Positions 1-11,036 of a stretch of 64,000 nt of DNA are shown here, one piece after another. The DNA lies in contig JAQJZZ010000015.1 of assembly GCA_030077755.1 (NCBI GenBank), positions 2,441,531-2,505,530 of the forward strand, in the 5' to 3' direction. The position numbers were made by a program, and so were the translations under genes. The notes below the pieces were generated by a model. The model ran no database searches and was not told the DNA's origin. It was given only the letters and a program-made list of their open reading frames with translations. The stretch is from Filosporella fistucella (taxonomy: Eukaryota > Ascomycota > Leotiomycetes > Helotiales). The number at the start of each line of letters is the position of its first letter. The stretch's first letter is position 1.

Positions 1-2625
1 TCAAGTGCCATTGAATCCAGTACTTTAGCTTCCAGCGCCGAGTACGTCAACCCCTCCAGCATAGCAGAATCGTCTGCTTTAACTTCAAGCATCGATCTCA
101 GCCCCTCGAGTGCTGTTGAGTCTAGTATATTGGCTTCAAGTACTGAAGCTGCTAGTTACTCTAGTGCTGTCGAATCCAGTGTTACACCAACAAGTACACA
201 ATATATCAGCCTTTCCAGCGTCGCAAACTCTCTCTTTCCCTCTTCAAGCATCGAACTTGTCTACTCTAGTACTATTGAGTCTAGTAGTTTGGCTTCAAGC
301 GCCCAATACATCGGTCCATCAAGCACAGCAGAATCTTCTGTTCTCGCTTCAAGTATCGAATCTCCAAGCCTATCTAGTGTCTTCGAGTCTAGTGACCTGG
401 CTTCAAGTACGAACGCGATCACCCTCTCTACAACAGTTGAGTATAGCGCTGTGGCTTCAAGCACTGGGTATCCTATTGCGGCTGGGTTTTCTACCTTAGC
501 CTCAAGCTTCGAGTCCCTCAGCCCCTCCAGTGCTGTAGATTCTAGCGCTTCGGCTTCATACACTGGATATTTCAGTGTTGCTGAGTCTTCAGCTCTAGTG
601 TCAAGCACCGAGTCCTTGAGTCCATCTAGTGCCTTCGAGTCTAGCGCCTTAGCTTTAAGCACTGAGTATCCCAGTATTGCTGGGTCTTCATCTTTGGCTC
701 TGACCGTCAATTCTCTCGAACCTTCTAGTGCTGTTGAGTCTAGTCCTTTGCCTTCAAGCAGCATATACTCTAGCATTGATGAGTCTTCAGCATTTGCTTC
801 AAGCGTAGGACCTCTCGGCCCCTCAAGCATGGCTGAGTCTTCAGCATTTGCTTCAAGCGTAGGACCTCTCGGCCCCTCAAGCATGGCTGAGTCTTCCGCT
901 TTTCCTACAAGCATCGAGTCTTTCAGCCTAGCTAGTGTTCTTGATTCTAGTGCTTCAGTCTCAAGCAGTTCATATCCCAGCAGGGTCGCTGAATCTTCTG
1001 CTCTGGCTTCAAGCATTGGATCTCCCAGCTCAACCACCGCTGAATCAATATTTGCTGCTTCTACAACTCAAGTGCCAACCTCATTTGCTATTTCCTCCAT
1101 CGAACCGTCGTCGGCAGCAATCTCGACGAGCGTAGTCACAATCATCTCAGTCGTTTCCACTATCGTCTCATCTAGCGAGTCTACCATAGCCGTTCCCAGC
1201 AGCGACCTCACAGACTTTGTCTCATCAACGATTTTGCTTTCCTCGACTGTCCTCTCGAGTGACGAAGCTGCATCCAGCGCCATCGCCACGAGTATCTTTG
1301 CTTCTGAGTCTGTCGTTTCAAGCGACATCTCAAGCTTGGCTGCAGCGAGCACGATGACATTTAGCGGTGATGTTTTCAGCAGCGCTACCTATCTATTTGC
1401 TGCGGTGTCATCAAGCATACCCTTTGATAGTTCGGCTGTAGCTTCTGCGACCGTTCTGCTCAGTGTTGACTTCCCAAGCTCTGAAATTATTAGCAGCACG
1501 GTCAATGATGCTTCGCCTTCATCCACGGTTGGTCTCGAAAGCTCAAACCTTGATTTATATAGTAGCACAGCTATAATCTCCACTCCAGATGTCCCCAGCT
1601 CTGTTTTTGCACCTTCTACAGCTTTTGAGTCCAGCTCCGAAGTATTCAGTGTAGAAATATCCAGCACAGTGTTCTTGGCAGCTGCTGTATCATCTACTTT
1701 GCCAATTGTCAGCTCGTCAAGTTATCTCGAGGCAAGCGCATCATCTATTGGCAGCGACATTTCGACCGCAGAGCCTCAAGTTAGCTCTTCCCTCTTCGAG
1801 AGTTCATCTATTCCAACATCGACAAATGCTGCTTTCAGCTCAGATGCATCAAGCGCCGCTCTTTCCAGCACCGTACTATTGGCAGCTCCCATAGCATCAA
1901 GCTCATCACCTGTAATCGAAACCAGTGCAATCTTTACATTCTTTGAGGTCTCCACGACCCAGGACAGTTCATCTTTTCCGGAGAGCTCGGCTTTCCCAAC
2001 CTTGACTATCAGCTCATACGAGTCAAGCGCAGAAATTTCCAGCACAGTCTTTCTCGCAGCACCCATTTCCTCTTCCCAAGAATCGAGTGTATGGTATAGT
2101 GCAGCCGCGAGCGCCTCGGCTTCGTCAAACGATGCGTCGGTCTTCTCCAGTATAGATTCTACATCAAGTGAGTCCCAATGTCTGGTAGTGAAAGTATTAC
2201 TGATTTGTCTAAGCCTTTGATATGACAACTTTCATAACAATCACCATGCAAGCTGCAGCGAGCTCAGCTTCCTCCATGTATACGACCACGATTCTATTTT
2301 CCCCCTTGCAAGGCTAACAATCATCAGTGCTCCACCGCTCCCTTTGCCCCAATGCAGCACCGTTCGCGGTTATAATATGGGAAGCGGTATCACCTTCCAT
2401 TCAATATTTTCTATAACTACCTTCGCTGCCTGCTATAACGCTTGCTTGACATTCCCGACTTGCAAAAGTTATGAGCTTGCCGCGGGCAGCAACGTGTGCG
2501 TCTGGTTTGAAGGCACAGTTTCGCAATGGGACTCGGGCGACCCGACCATAAATAGTGGTATAGCTTCTGATCTCGCCTGTGGCAATCCTATCCATTCAGT
2601 ACGCTCAATTTCCAAAGAATATTGA
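1..2625 (+). CDS. Serine-rich mucin-like protein with C-terminal apple/PAN-like domain (5' partial)
   Basis: The frame is open from base 1, so the start lies outside the window. About 720 codons are dominated by Ser, Ala, Thr, Val and Glu in loose repeats of the type ESSALASS-x(n)-PSSA, as in heavily O-glycosylated fungal wall or secreted proteins. The long exon reads into a stop at 2220, but GTGAGT at 2168 and AG at 2213 define a 46-nt intron. A second intron (about 2278-2327, GTATAC to CAG with a GGCTAAC branch site) joins in phase to a short cysteine-rich module. That module has six Cys (PQC, ACYNAC, PTCK, NVCVW, DLAC) in the spacing of fungal apple/PAN-like domains, thought to bind protein or carbohydrate. 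The stop is at 2625. An optional further intron (2599-2647) would end the protein at 2656 instead. Mucin-like character and the Cys pattern are seen; cell-surface location is inferred. No membrane anchor is visible at the C-terminus. Confidence 0.7.
781..888 (+). repeat. Exact 54-bp tandem duplication in the Ser-rich gene
   Basis: Bases 781-834 and 835-888 are identical, 18 codons each, reading ESSAFASSVGPLGPSSMA. The copy is perfect while neighbouring repeats have drifted, so it is the youngest repeat expansion in the gene and keeps the frame. Confidence 0.95.
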
Positions 2626-2656
2626 TTAAGTCACTAATTTGTCCCAGATTCTATAA

Positions 2657-3512
2657 TGATGCCTTTCATGACATTCAATTCAACAACACTCAGCGCACCT
2701 CCACTGTAAGCACTACCTGTAGAAGTTATCCTTAGGGTTGCTGCTATACTCTGGCAGAGTTATATTTAATGTGCCGGGGTTTGAACGAGTTGAGATGTTT
2801 ACGGGAAACGATCTTTATCGGATTCTACTATGTTGTCGTGGCGTCGATCTTTCATGCCGGGCTTGGTGTTACTAATGAAAATAATGGATGTTGAACGATA
2901 CGATGGTCATATGGTACCGACCGTGTAATGGACTTTCAAATGATCAAGATCTTCCTCGTAGATGTTTTCTTATTCTATATCCAAAATGGAACTTCCAAAC
3001 TTTTTCTGGAGAATAAAATTATGAAATGGGAATGGATCATTATTAGAGTTTTAAGAGCTATTTGGTTCACGAGTTGTAGTTTGCGAGCCACACGGCAATG
3101 CTTTGATCGCGGTTGGGGCATGTTTTGTCTTTCACCATACCCTCAATTTGGACTTGACTGGTATAACCCCGACGAAAAGGACGACATCTCCCGTCCATTT
3201 GATTTGTTATACATTTTATGTAAACTAGCACCCATCTTTGGTGGTTAATTTTCCATATTCCAATTCTAACCTTGATTATGTCCTTAGTCACTACTGAGTC
3301 TAAATCAGGGAACATGCAAATTTTCATCACTCAGGAGATATATTGCAGGGCTGGAAGAAGGTTTCTCGGCTCTCTTTCAAACATTCCAAATGCAGATTCT
3401 CCCTAATGACTTTGACCATACACGGTTGGGGTTGTTGTTTGCTGATAGATTGGTGCAGAACGCTTCGACAACTCTGTACACCAATTATATCTAGAGAGAC
3501 ACCTTTGTGGTG
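2657..3512. other. Intergenic, no supported gene
   Basis: No ORF with recognisable protein character. The longest is 106 codons from an ATG at 2928; it has no domain, no clear splice context and biased hydrophobic composition, so it is not called. Confidence 0.5.
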
Positions 3513-3520
3513 TATATATA
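3513..3520 (+). promoter_or_regulatory. TATA box of the small membrane protein gene
   Basis: TATATATA lies about 50 bp before the ATG at 3572, followed by a CA-rich leader. Placement suits a fungal core promoter. Confidence 0.5.
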
Positions 3521-3571
3521 GCTCAGCCATCAGGATCAACACACTTCACATCACTTCAACCATTGCCCACG

Positions 3572-4234
3572 ATGAGCCTCTACGCCAAGTTCACATCAAA
3601 CGTCGTGCAAAGGATTCCCAGCTACAATGGCACTTGCTTCATCGGTCTCGACATTTTGCTAGTCAGAATCACAATTATTTTGTTACTCCTACTGTCAATC
3701 CTAGCAGCCTTCTCCTTCGCGATTGTAGTTCTCCAAAATCCCATGAACTACCTCAAACTCTGGTACCCACGTGGAACACCCAAAACGCCCTCCTCAGTCA
3801 ACGTCTCCGTCATCCAGTATCCAGCAGGCAATTCATCTCCAACAATCGAGATTTTACCAACTGTATCCAAAGAACCTCTCAACCAAGGACCTGATGTCTT
3901 CCCCTCTCACACCTCAGTTATCTGGAGATTTTGGAACGTGCCTGGTAATCTGGATTTCCAGAAAATGCGGCCAGAAGGAGAATTATCGTTGTTGAAAGGG
4001 CAGGGAAATGAATCGACGGGGTTGTACCTCGCGCTTTATTCTACAGCGGATGTGTTGCCAGAAAATCATTGTGTGCCCGAGTCATTTCGACCAGGGAAAG
4101 AGGTGAAGATCTTTGGAGACGCGCTTGTGGTCAAGCTAAGGAAGGAGCATTGTGGGTGGCATGGGTGGGATATGTACGAAGATATTCCGGCTAAGTTCTT
4201 GGAGATGGATTGCTTTAAGAGGAAGCTATCTTGA
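3572..4234 (+). CDS. Small single-pass membrane protein, function unknown
   Basis: Intronless ORF of 220 codons from the ATG at 3572 (MSLYAKFTSN). The frame is open a few codons further upstream but contains no earlier ATG, and the TATA box fits this start. One strong hydrophobic segment (about residues 28-53, rich in Leu, Ile and Ala) probably spans a membrane. The rest is soluble with scattered Trp and three Cys near the C-terminus (NHCVPES, EHCGWHGW, MDCFKR). I do not recognise the family. A small secretory-pathway or plasma-membrane protein is the most that can be inferred. It lies between the Ser-rich gene and a minus-strand gene, with no sign of co-regulation. Confidence 0.6.
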   Translation: MSLYAKFTSNVVQRIPSYNGTCFIGLDILLVRITIILLLLLSILAAFSFAIVVLQNPMNYLKLWYPRGTPKTPSSVNVSVIQYPAGNSSPTIEILPTVSKEPLNQGPDVFPSHTSVIWRFWNVPGNLDFQKMRPEGELSLLKGQGNESTGLYLALYSTADVLPENHCVPESFRPGKEVKIFGDALVVKLRKEHCGWHGWDMYEDIPAKFLEMDCFKRKLS

Positions 4235-4932
4235 AATTCTCTGAGGGAATTCTTGCTGGGAAGGAGCTTGACCATGGATATCTGAGCTCTAAAAGTGTAG
4301 AAATTTTGCTAGGTCAATAAACCTGCAAATTTTCTTGATTCTCTGAAAGTTGCTTTGGAAAGTAGACATAACGGATAGCAAAATCCTACCTTCCAGGTGA
4401 AATTGGAAATATTTGAGGAATGTTGAATATTTTCGATGTGATAAAAGGAGGTGTGGGGTAACCTGAAAAGGAGGCTTGTTTGGGTTACGTGCCTGATAGT
4501 AAATGAGTCGGGTACGCCTCCTGGAATGAATATCTACGGCACTGGGGTGCTTGGATGGCGGGCAAACTCTCTATATGAACTCGTTACTTATATAGTTCAA
4601 ATATGTTCGAAGGCATAGATAATTGAAGAACGAGATCACCTGCGCTTGACCGCGAAATTGATACTGGAAAGGTCCTAACCTGAAGGGAATTATTGGAACC
4701 TCGATTCAGCGGGGTTGTAACTTGCATCAATATATTGCATTCATAAAACTCTCCTCTATTCAGATCTCTTCAAAACAAAACAATTCGACGAGGTGCTAGT
4801 TGACAGTGATGGGAAAGCAAACATGAGATCCCAATCTTTACGCGCGCCCCAGGCAAAGCGGACAGTACAAATTGTTACAACATATAGTAATGATATGACC
4901 AATATTGAGGATGTATAAATAATCACCACGGC
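4235..4932. other. Intergenic, about 0.7 kb
   Basis: Nothing recognisable; it separates two convergent genes and presumably holds both 3' UTRs. Confidence 0.5.
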
Positions 4933-5543
4933 TCATCTACGACGCGAGGAAGAAGATGAAGAGAAGGAAGATCCATCTACAACCCGTGCACGCGCAATAC
5001 CCTGTTCAATCGTGGGCTCCAGACGGCTCGCTTGAGCGAAGGCTTCGCGCTCAATCATACCTAAGTCACAGTTTTAGCAATCCAACCGATAGGAATGAGA
5101 AGTTTGCCACTTAGACTTACCGATGTCGACTTTTAATGTCACGATGCGATTGTATAGAGCTCCATCAGAGCATCTTTCGCCCAGATGCGGCAAGTGAAAT
5201 TCTCTCCAGTACGCCTTGAAGGAGAGCCTGTTGCTGGTAGATTTCGTAGGACCTGGTCTGCAGTACTCAGGGAGCTTGCAGGATCAATCTTGTAAACTAA
5301 GACAAGGCTCATAGAACCGAGAATATTATTACTTGGTTTCGCCTCCAATTGCCACCCGCCAGATTTGTTTGTTGCGTGGTAGTTTTGACCTCGTGGGGCA
5401 GTAGATGTGAAAAAAAACTCCCCAATTCTAAAATCTGTCAGCGCATATTTTTAGGCTTCCGAAAGGAGTGGCCATACAAATGTCCCTCACACCCCTCGTG
5501 AGTTGAGTGTCATATAAACAGTGTTGCTTTCGAGAGAGGTCAT
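4933..5543 (-). CDS. Uncharacterised fungal protein, three exons, with a probable dinucleotide frameshift
   Basis: Proposed exons on the minus strand: 5543-5491 (ATG, MTSLESNTVY), 5427-5121 and 5060-4933. Intron 1 (5490-5428) has GTGAGG, a GCTGAC branch and TTTTAG; intron 2 (5120-5061) has GTAAGT and CTTAG. Exon 1 to exon 2 is in phase. Exon 2 reads ...GENFTCRIWAKDALMELY then meets TGA after TIAS. Another frame continues LYNRIVTLKVDI, splices in phase to GMIEREAFAQASRLEPTIEQ and ends with a Ser/Arg tail at 4933. The two frames meet at CTCTATACAAT, so two extra bases (TA) in a TATA run, or one missing base, would explain the break. The CRIW-x-KDAL block followed by an EREA helix resembles conserved fungal proteins of unknown function, but I cannot name the family. 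The exact break point is inference. Confidence 0.5.
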
Positions 5544-6795
5544 TATGAGTGAGAACTTCGTATACACACGAGATGAATGAGAATGAGAAGAATAGAATAT
5601 GTTTTGAAAGGTGTAAGTTAAAAAAAAAGAGTATGGGTGATGTTCAGCTGAAATGAAGAATAATCTGCAGAGAAATGGTAGTGATTTATAGATGTGAAGT
5701 CAAAGGAAACTGGCAAATATAGATTGCCCTGGCCATCAAGCTAAGTTGGAAACACCAACAAGATCCACCTTGAAGTTAAATATGACCACCTGAGAATGAA
5801 TTGAAAGCGTTACGCCACGGGTTCCATGAGTAACTCCGCTGGGCGAAGCCAGCCTTCACTAAGAGGCATCGAACGATGGTACTGTTGGTGTTCGATCCTA
5901 AAATAAATGAATGCCAGATTCCCAAATTGTATCCTTGGCCAATGGAATAACTAAATACATATTCAGGCTCCAAACAGACTCCAGTATAACTGGAAGGGCG
6001 GAAGGAAATACAAGGTATACAAATAGAACCAAGTTTCTTGAGTTCATTTACTATTCTTGCAATACTGTGGACAAAACAAATGGTCGGAAAATCGAAACCT
6101 GGTGAGCGATAAACACCACGGTGCAATCTAAACATACTTTGACCCAAAATGGTAAGACGGGGCAATTTTGCGTCTTCCGCCTAAATATGGTCGTAGGTGA
6201 TTGCTGAAACACAGACCGTCGAAGGCGCTTAATCTAAATATCTGGAGCAAAACAACACAAGTCTGTCTATCATCGAACGCTGGATTGGTCGCTGGGCGGT
6301 GCGATCAATGTGAACACGGCGCGTACGAATCTCGAAAGTTTTTTCTTTCCATCCTTTACAGCCGCAGATTGAAGGCTTCAGATGGAGTTCCTGTTGACAC
6401 TATGGATAGAGGCGCAGTATCGATTGCAGAAAGGGGGTGCATGCATGATATCGGCGCGGACGCTTCGCTTTGGCGCTTGAGAAGTGACCAAGGGCTTTCG
6501 GGCCAAACTTTGAACGGCATGTATCAGACAGGCAAAATCTAAAGACATCGCCTCATGATCCTCCTGATGCGCATTCTCTTTCACAGGTAGAACATTCCGA
6601 AAAATAGTTGTTTTGGTCGCCCAGAACCTCGGTACTAGTCGACACCGAAACAGCTTAGCGGGTACGGCGAGTATTGTATGGGAAGTCGACGCTTAACGTG
6701 ACGCCCCATCTTATTCGAAGCCTACAGCAGCACAACATGCCTCCTAACACTCTTCATTCTTCAGACTTCTCTCGCTGCCCCGATCTTCACTTGTC
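5544..6795. other. Intergenic, about 1.25 kb
   Basis: Contains the divergent upstream regions of the minus-strand gene ending at 5543 and of the HNH/APH gene. Two ORFs of 113-129 codons lack convincing starts and any known motif. No RNA gene was recognised. Confidence 0.45.
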
Positions 6796-8542
6796 ATGAC
6801 TACAGAAAGTGGGAAAGACCGCGTTTTGAGATCAGTTCGAAATTCAAAACTCCCCCATCCACACGTTGCTTTGATTGAGGCATTCCTGAATGACGCCGTG
6901 AATGGCGAAGAAGCTGCAAGACATCTGCTGAAAATCTACGCCAAGGAAAAAAGGGATCCAGATTTTTTTCGATTTCTCGAAGACTGGGAAGACTTAGTGA
7001 AACTTTGTAAGTGCCATCCCCAATAATCACGTGAACAGATACCTGATTACTGCTAGTCCATGTGAAGAAGTCCCAATCGAAAATTCTAGACTGGGCGTTG
7101 AAGAACAAAGTTGCAAAGAGAGATGACCATAGATGCTGTCTAAGTGGTGCGAAATGCTGGATCTGGAGTTTCTGGAATGCTTTCCCCATCGTACCTCCGA
7201 CCGCATTTTCTATTCAAGAGGTATGGCAGCACCTAACTAGATCCTGTCAAGTTCTGACCCAGTTTGTAGCAAGACTTTACGATATGCTTCGAGCGTTCAC
7301 TTCGCCTTATCACCAGAGCCTCCTAGAAGACCTAACGCTGAAGACTCACGCGCGGAACTGTTGGACTTTGAGCACAGATGCGGCGCTAGCAATATCAAAT
7401 GGTGTGATCAGGCTCGAAAGATTGGCGGGGACAGAGGTTTGAGCGTTTCTGCAGCTTGGAATACCTTTACTGAACTCAATTAGTACGAAATACTCTACAA
7501 CAACATAGGAGGCCCACCTCCATCAATTTGTACGCCTCGCCGGCTGTATGATTGGAAATGTGATCTAGCCGATTACTCGAATTCTGGGTTCGATTGCCCA
7601 GATCCCGATCTTATTGATCTACACTCCCGATTTTCGAGAGCTTTGAAATGGAGAGACATTGCAAATACGATCAAAAGCCGACCACGGCCGATACGAAACC
7701 CCCGACGAAGCATCAAGCCATCTTCAAGCAAAACGACTGATTTCATCCTCGATATATGGCCCAAGGTTCCAGATCTCATTCGGGTTAAAATCTACAAAGT
7801 TCTGAGAACCGCTGGATCATATCTATATGGGGAGAGCCTTGTCACGGAGGGCGTTCAAAGATTGCCCTTTGGCATGTACCTAAAATACGGCATCATAGAA
7901 CATGCAGAACGGCATGCCAGGGAGTTCAACGCTCTCAAGATTCTGCGCGCTCAGACCAGCATACCCGTGCCCCGTCCTATCGATCTTCTTATCTCAGGAA
8001 GTGAATCTTTTCTGGTTACATCACGTATAGAAGGTGAGCCAGTCGGCCTTTGTGTCGATGAATGCAGCGATGAAGAGATGGACCAAATGGCTCAAGATTT
8101 ACGTTACTGGATCGCGGAAATGCGTGCTATGAAGAAGGAAGGGGCCTCGAAGTACGCTATCACAAACACATCTGGAGGACCTTGTTCCGACTACCGGATC
8201 GACTCAGAGCCAATTGGACCTTTTCATACCGAGAAAGAATTCAGTGAATTCCTGAAGTTAGGGATACTGCCTAATCTATGCCACGAGAGTAATCATAAAA
8301 TTGTGTTTACGCATGCAGACCTGAACATGAGAAATATTCTGGCCAAGAATGGGAGAATTACTGGGATCGTAGATTGGGAAAATGCCGGTTGGTTTCCTGA
8401 GTACTGGGAGTTCACCAAGTGTCATTTCTCTGTCCATCTACACAAGAGATGGTTGGAGATGATTGATACCTTATTTGAGAACAAGTATCAATCAGAATTG
8501 GCGATTGAGAGGCAGTACTGGGAGTACCATAGTGCTTGGTAG
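6796..8542 (+). CDS. HNH-nuclease-like / aminoglycoside phosphotransferase-like (APH) fusion protein
   Basis: Three exons: 6796-7006, 7057-7436 and 7484-8542. Intron 1 (50 nt) is GTAAGT to GCTAG; intron 2 (47 nt) is GTTTGA with a TACTGAACT branch and ATTAG. All phases match, giving 549 residues. The N-terminal half carries the block KNKVAKRDDHRCCLSG (about residues 86-101), which looks like the start of the HNH-like domain common in Pezizomycotina. The C-terminal half is an APH/protein-kinase-like fold: the Brenner-type motif HADLNMRN (H474, D476, N481) supplies the catalytic Asp and a metal ligand, and IVDWE (D494) is the second metal-binding motif. The fusion architecture is one I associate with ascomycete genomes. 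Substrate is unknown; antibiotic resistance should not be assumed. Confidence 0.85.
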
Positions 8543-8734
8543 CAAACAAGTCTTGGGCATTTCAATTTCAATTCGGGGTAGCACACCCAGCTCGTCGTAT
8601 CTGTCGCAGAATATTACTCAATTGCATTACGAAACCATTTGCTTCTTGGCCGATGAAAAACTGGTCACACAGTTGAGTCGTTACTGTGCCAACAATCTGC
8701 ATTTGAATCATTTGCCAAATCATTTCTATATTTG

Positions 8735-10078
8735 TCAATACACACAATCACTTTCCTCTTGTATATCCATTACGTCCTCAAAATGAAGCTGATCCTGGAT
8801 TATATGGTCATAAGCTGGCGGAGGATTTTCATCCCTTGTGATTCCTCGCCAGAAACAATCCCCCTCTTGCAGGCTGCTCGTAAATTCATATGCAATGGGG
8901 ATGATTTCCTGCAAATAGTCCGGTGGCGATTCTCCAGGCTGGGTCCCAACAGTAACTGCTCTGGCAGGACGAGTAGGAGCGGAAGGAGATCGACCGGCTG
9001 GAATGGACGCAGGAGCTGTTGGTGCCAGAGACGCGTTGGCTGTAGCTAGTTGTAATTCTGGATCCGGTTTCGACATGGACATAACGCTTTGAAGTCCCAG
9101 CCTCATCCGTCCAAGTTCGGTGTCGCTCAAACGACGACATCCCCATTTCCACCATCTATTCGATACGCGCTGATTTCCTTCGGCCATGGCTCTTCCCTGA
9201 AGAATTTCACGGCCGTTAATCGTACGTTGTGTTTTAGACGCACGACTCTCAATCCCATGCTGCGCTCGGGAGTGTTTGTTTTGCCACCTTCGACAGATAT
9301 GGTATATGAGAATAATCAGATCAGTAATGACTACTGCTCCAATACCTACCCATAAAATGAGAAACATACCTCCAGTATAATTGGTTTTGGTTAGCGAGTA
9401 TGTTTGGCTCGTTGTTGTAGAAGAGGGAGAATGTAGAGCAGTTGTCTCCGTTGGGTGGAATTCCCCAGAAATTATAACTGTATTTGTTGAGGTATGTAAT
9501 GATCCACGGAGTGAAGATTCACGACGTTGGTTGAAAGCTGATATGGCCACCTCGAAGGGGCGGCGGGAGAAGGGCATTTTGAAGTATTTGTGTCTGAAGA
9601 AGGCGGGGGTGTACTGATTGTCATAAGGGCGGAGGACTCCAGAGTGAATGATACCATCCAGAGTAATATGCCAGACTTCCGACCTAACGATGTCATAGAA
9701 GCAGGTTAAAAGGTTCTCGAAGCTCGTCAGATGACGAGATCAAGCTTTGATAAGGGCAAACGTTCCATGAGGCTCAACTCCAACGGGGTATAATGGCGCT
9801 AAGGACAATCTTAGAGTAATAGGACAACAAGAGTGGAGATTTTTGCCACTAAACGCGATAGTGAACCAGACTTTGCACTGATAAGGATGGATTGTGACGA
9901 AACAACCATCACGTGGGCAACACAAGTATAATGAAATAACATTGAGGGAAACTTTTCCAGATGCAAGGAGGAAGACCAGAGATATGGAAGGCAGGTCAAG
10001 AAGCAGCAACGTAAACAGCACGATCCGGATTGGGTTAATGCCGCTCAGCCACTCTTTGCTACGGACTGCCAACTCCAT
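8735..10078 (-). CDS. Single-pass membrane protein with two cytosolic PPxY motifs
   Basis: The well supported part is a 280-codon ORF from the ATG at 9577 to 8735. The same frame is open upstream except for one TGA at 9742-9740, and an intron 9761-9684 (weak donor GTTTGC, acceptor GTTAG) removes it in phase. That gives a 421-residue protein from the ATG at 10078 (exons 10078-9762 and 9683-8735). The N-terminus has a long hydrophobic stretch (about residues 15-35, signal or anchor), then a Cys-containing ectodomain, a Ser/Thr stalk, a transmembrane helix at about 212-235, and a basic then Pro-rich tail. The tail has PPDY (359-362) and PPAY (394-397). PPxY motifs are known ligands for WW domains, for example of Rsp5/Nedd4 ubiquitin ligases. 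A membrane receptor or ubiquitin-ligase adaptor is therefore inferred. If the intron is wrong, the TGA would be a nonsense mutation and the start would be 9577. Confidence 0.6.
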
Positions 10079-10386
10079 TTCAAGGCCGAGGGTGTGTATT
10101 CCATGTAGAACTTGTTTCAACAACTGATAATGAAAGAATTGTATAACAACATACAAGGGAAATAAGATTCAATGTACTGCACTTCTGCTTGCAAGAACAC
10201 TGGTCGGATCATGAGTGGGCGCCAACGACGACGTCAGCAAAAAGAAAACGAAGATACCATAGCCTGATATATTCGAGGTCGTAGATCTTGGGTAAAATCG
10301 GAGCAACATATCCCCGATCTCCTTGCTGAACGAACCCAATCTGTTGCATATAAATGCCTTGCTCAACGCCAATGACCAAGCCAATA

Positions 10387-11036
10387 TCACATCCAGTATC
10401 CATCCTTCCATATCTCCTTTCGATATCCTTCTGTCAATCTCGTATCCTCTCCAAATCGTTCTTGCCAACCAACAAAACCTCTGTCCAAGACATAGACCTT
10501 TTGTTCTTTGCTTCCTTCTTCGACATCCTCCCACTCGGTGTCTTTATCATTCTTCTCCTGTGCTTCGGCTTCCTTGTTTTTCTTCAGCACTTCCCCAATA
10601 CCACTTCCACCTCCGATCTTCGTACTGAGGCCGAGTAATCGATCTCGTTCTCGAATGTAGCGCAGAGCTGCAGAAGGGCCGCGTTGTTGGGACAGAGCAC
10701 AGTGGAATACTACGGTCTCCTTGTCCTTCAGCTTGCGTACAAGTTCTGGTATTTTGTGGTCGAGAGTGTGAGAAGGCGCATGGATTGAATGTTTGATGTG
10801 ACCGCCTATGTGATCTGCCAATGTGGAATTAGTCTAACAGGTCCAAACAATGAAATTTGTTTCAAAGATGTACTTCTGCTGTGTTTTTAGGACTCACCAT
10901 CATCTCGAACATCAACTATGGCGATTTTGGATGGCGGGGTAGAGCTATCGAGGTTCGAGGAAGCATTGGAGAGGATGATCTGTGAGAGTTCCGTGGAGGA
11001 TAGTCGAGGAAGCGTCGATACTGTATGCGATGCCAT
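10387..11036 (-). CDS. Rhodanese-domain phosphatase of the Ibp1/Ych1 (Cdc25-like) type
   Basis: Two exons, 11036-10898 and 10814-10387, joined across an intron of 83 nt (GTGAGT to GGCAG) in phase 1, giving 188 residues. The chosen ATG is at 11036 (MASHTVSTLP); the frame is open further upstream but only to a GTG. The rhodanese fold shows IAIVDVRDDDHIGGHI (about residues 38-53) and an active-site loop FHCALSQQRGP, i.e. C85-x5-R91, matching fission yeast Ibp1 and budding yeast Ych1. These are cysteine-based phosphatases related to Cdc25 and to arsenate reductase Acr2. A Glu/Lys-rich insertion of about 40 residues follows the loop, then VYVLDRGFVGWQERFG closes the domain. Phosphatase or arsenate reductase activity is inferred from the family. 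Confidence 0.88.

Noticed and set aside
261..1037. 258-codon minus-strand ORF
   Set aside because: It is the antisense shadow of the Ser-rich repeats; repetitive coding sequence leaves the opposite strand open.
2928..3248. 106-codon plus-strand ORF with an ATG
   Set aside because: No domain, no homology I recognise and unusual hydrophobic/Trp-rich composition in an AT-leaning spacer; likely chance.
5776..6165. 129-codon minus-strand ORF
   Set aside because: It opens at TTG rather than ATG, has no recognisable motif and overlaps the likely upstream region of a real gene.
10169..10534. Minus-strand ORF of 121 codons overlapping the phosphatase
   Set aside because: Overlaps the 3' end of the Ibp1-like gene in another frame; no independent support.
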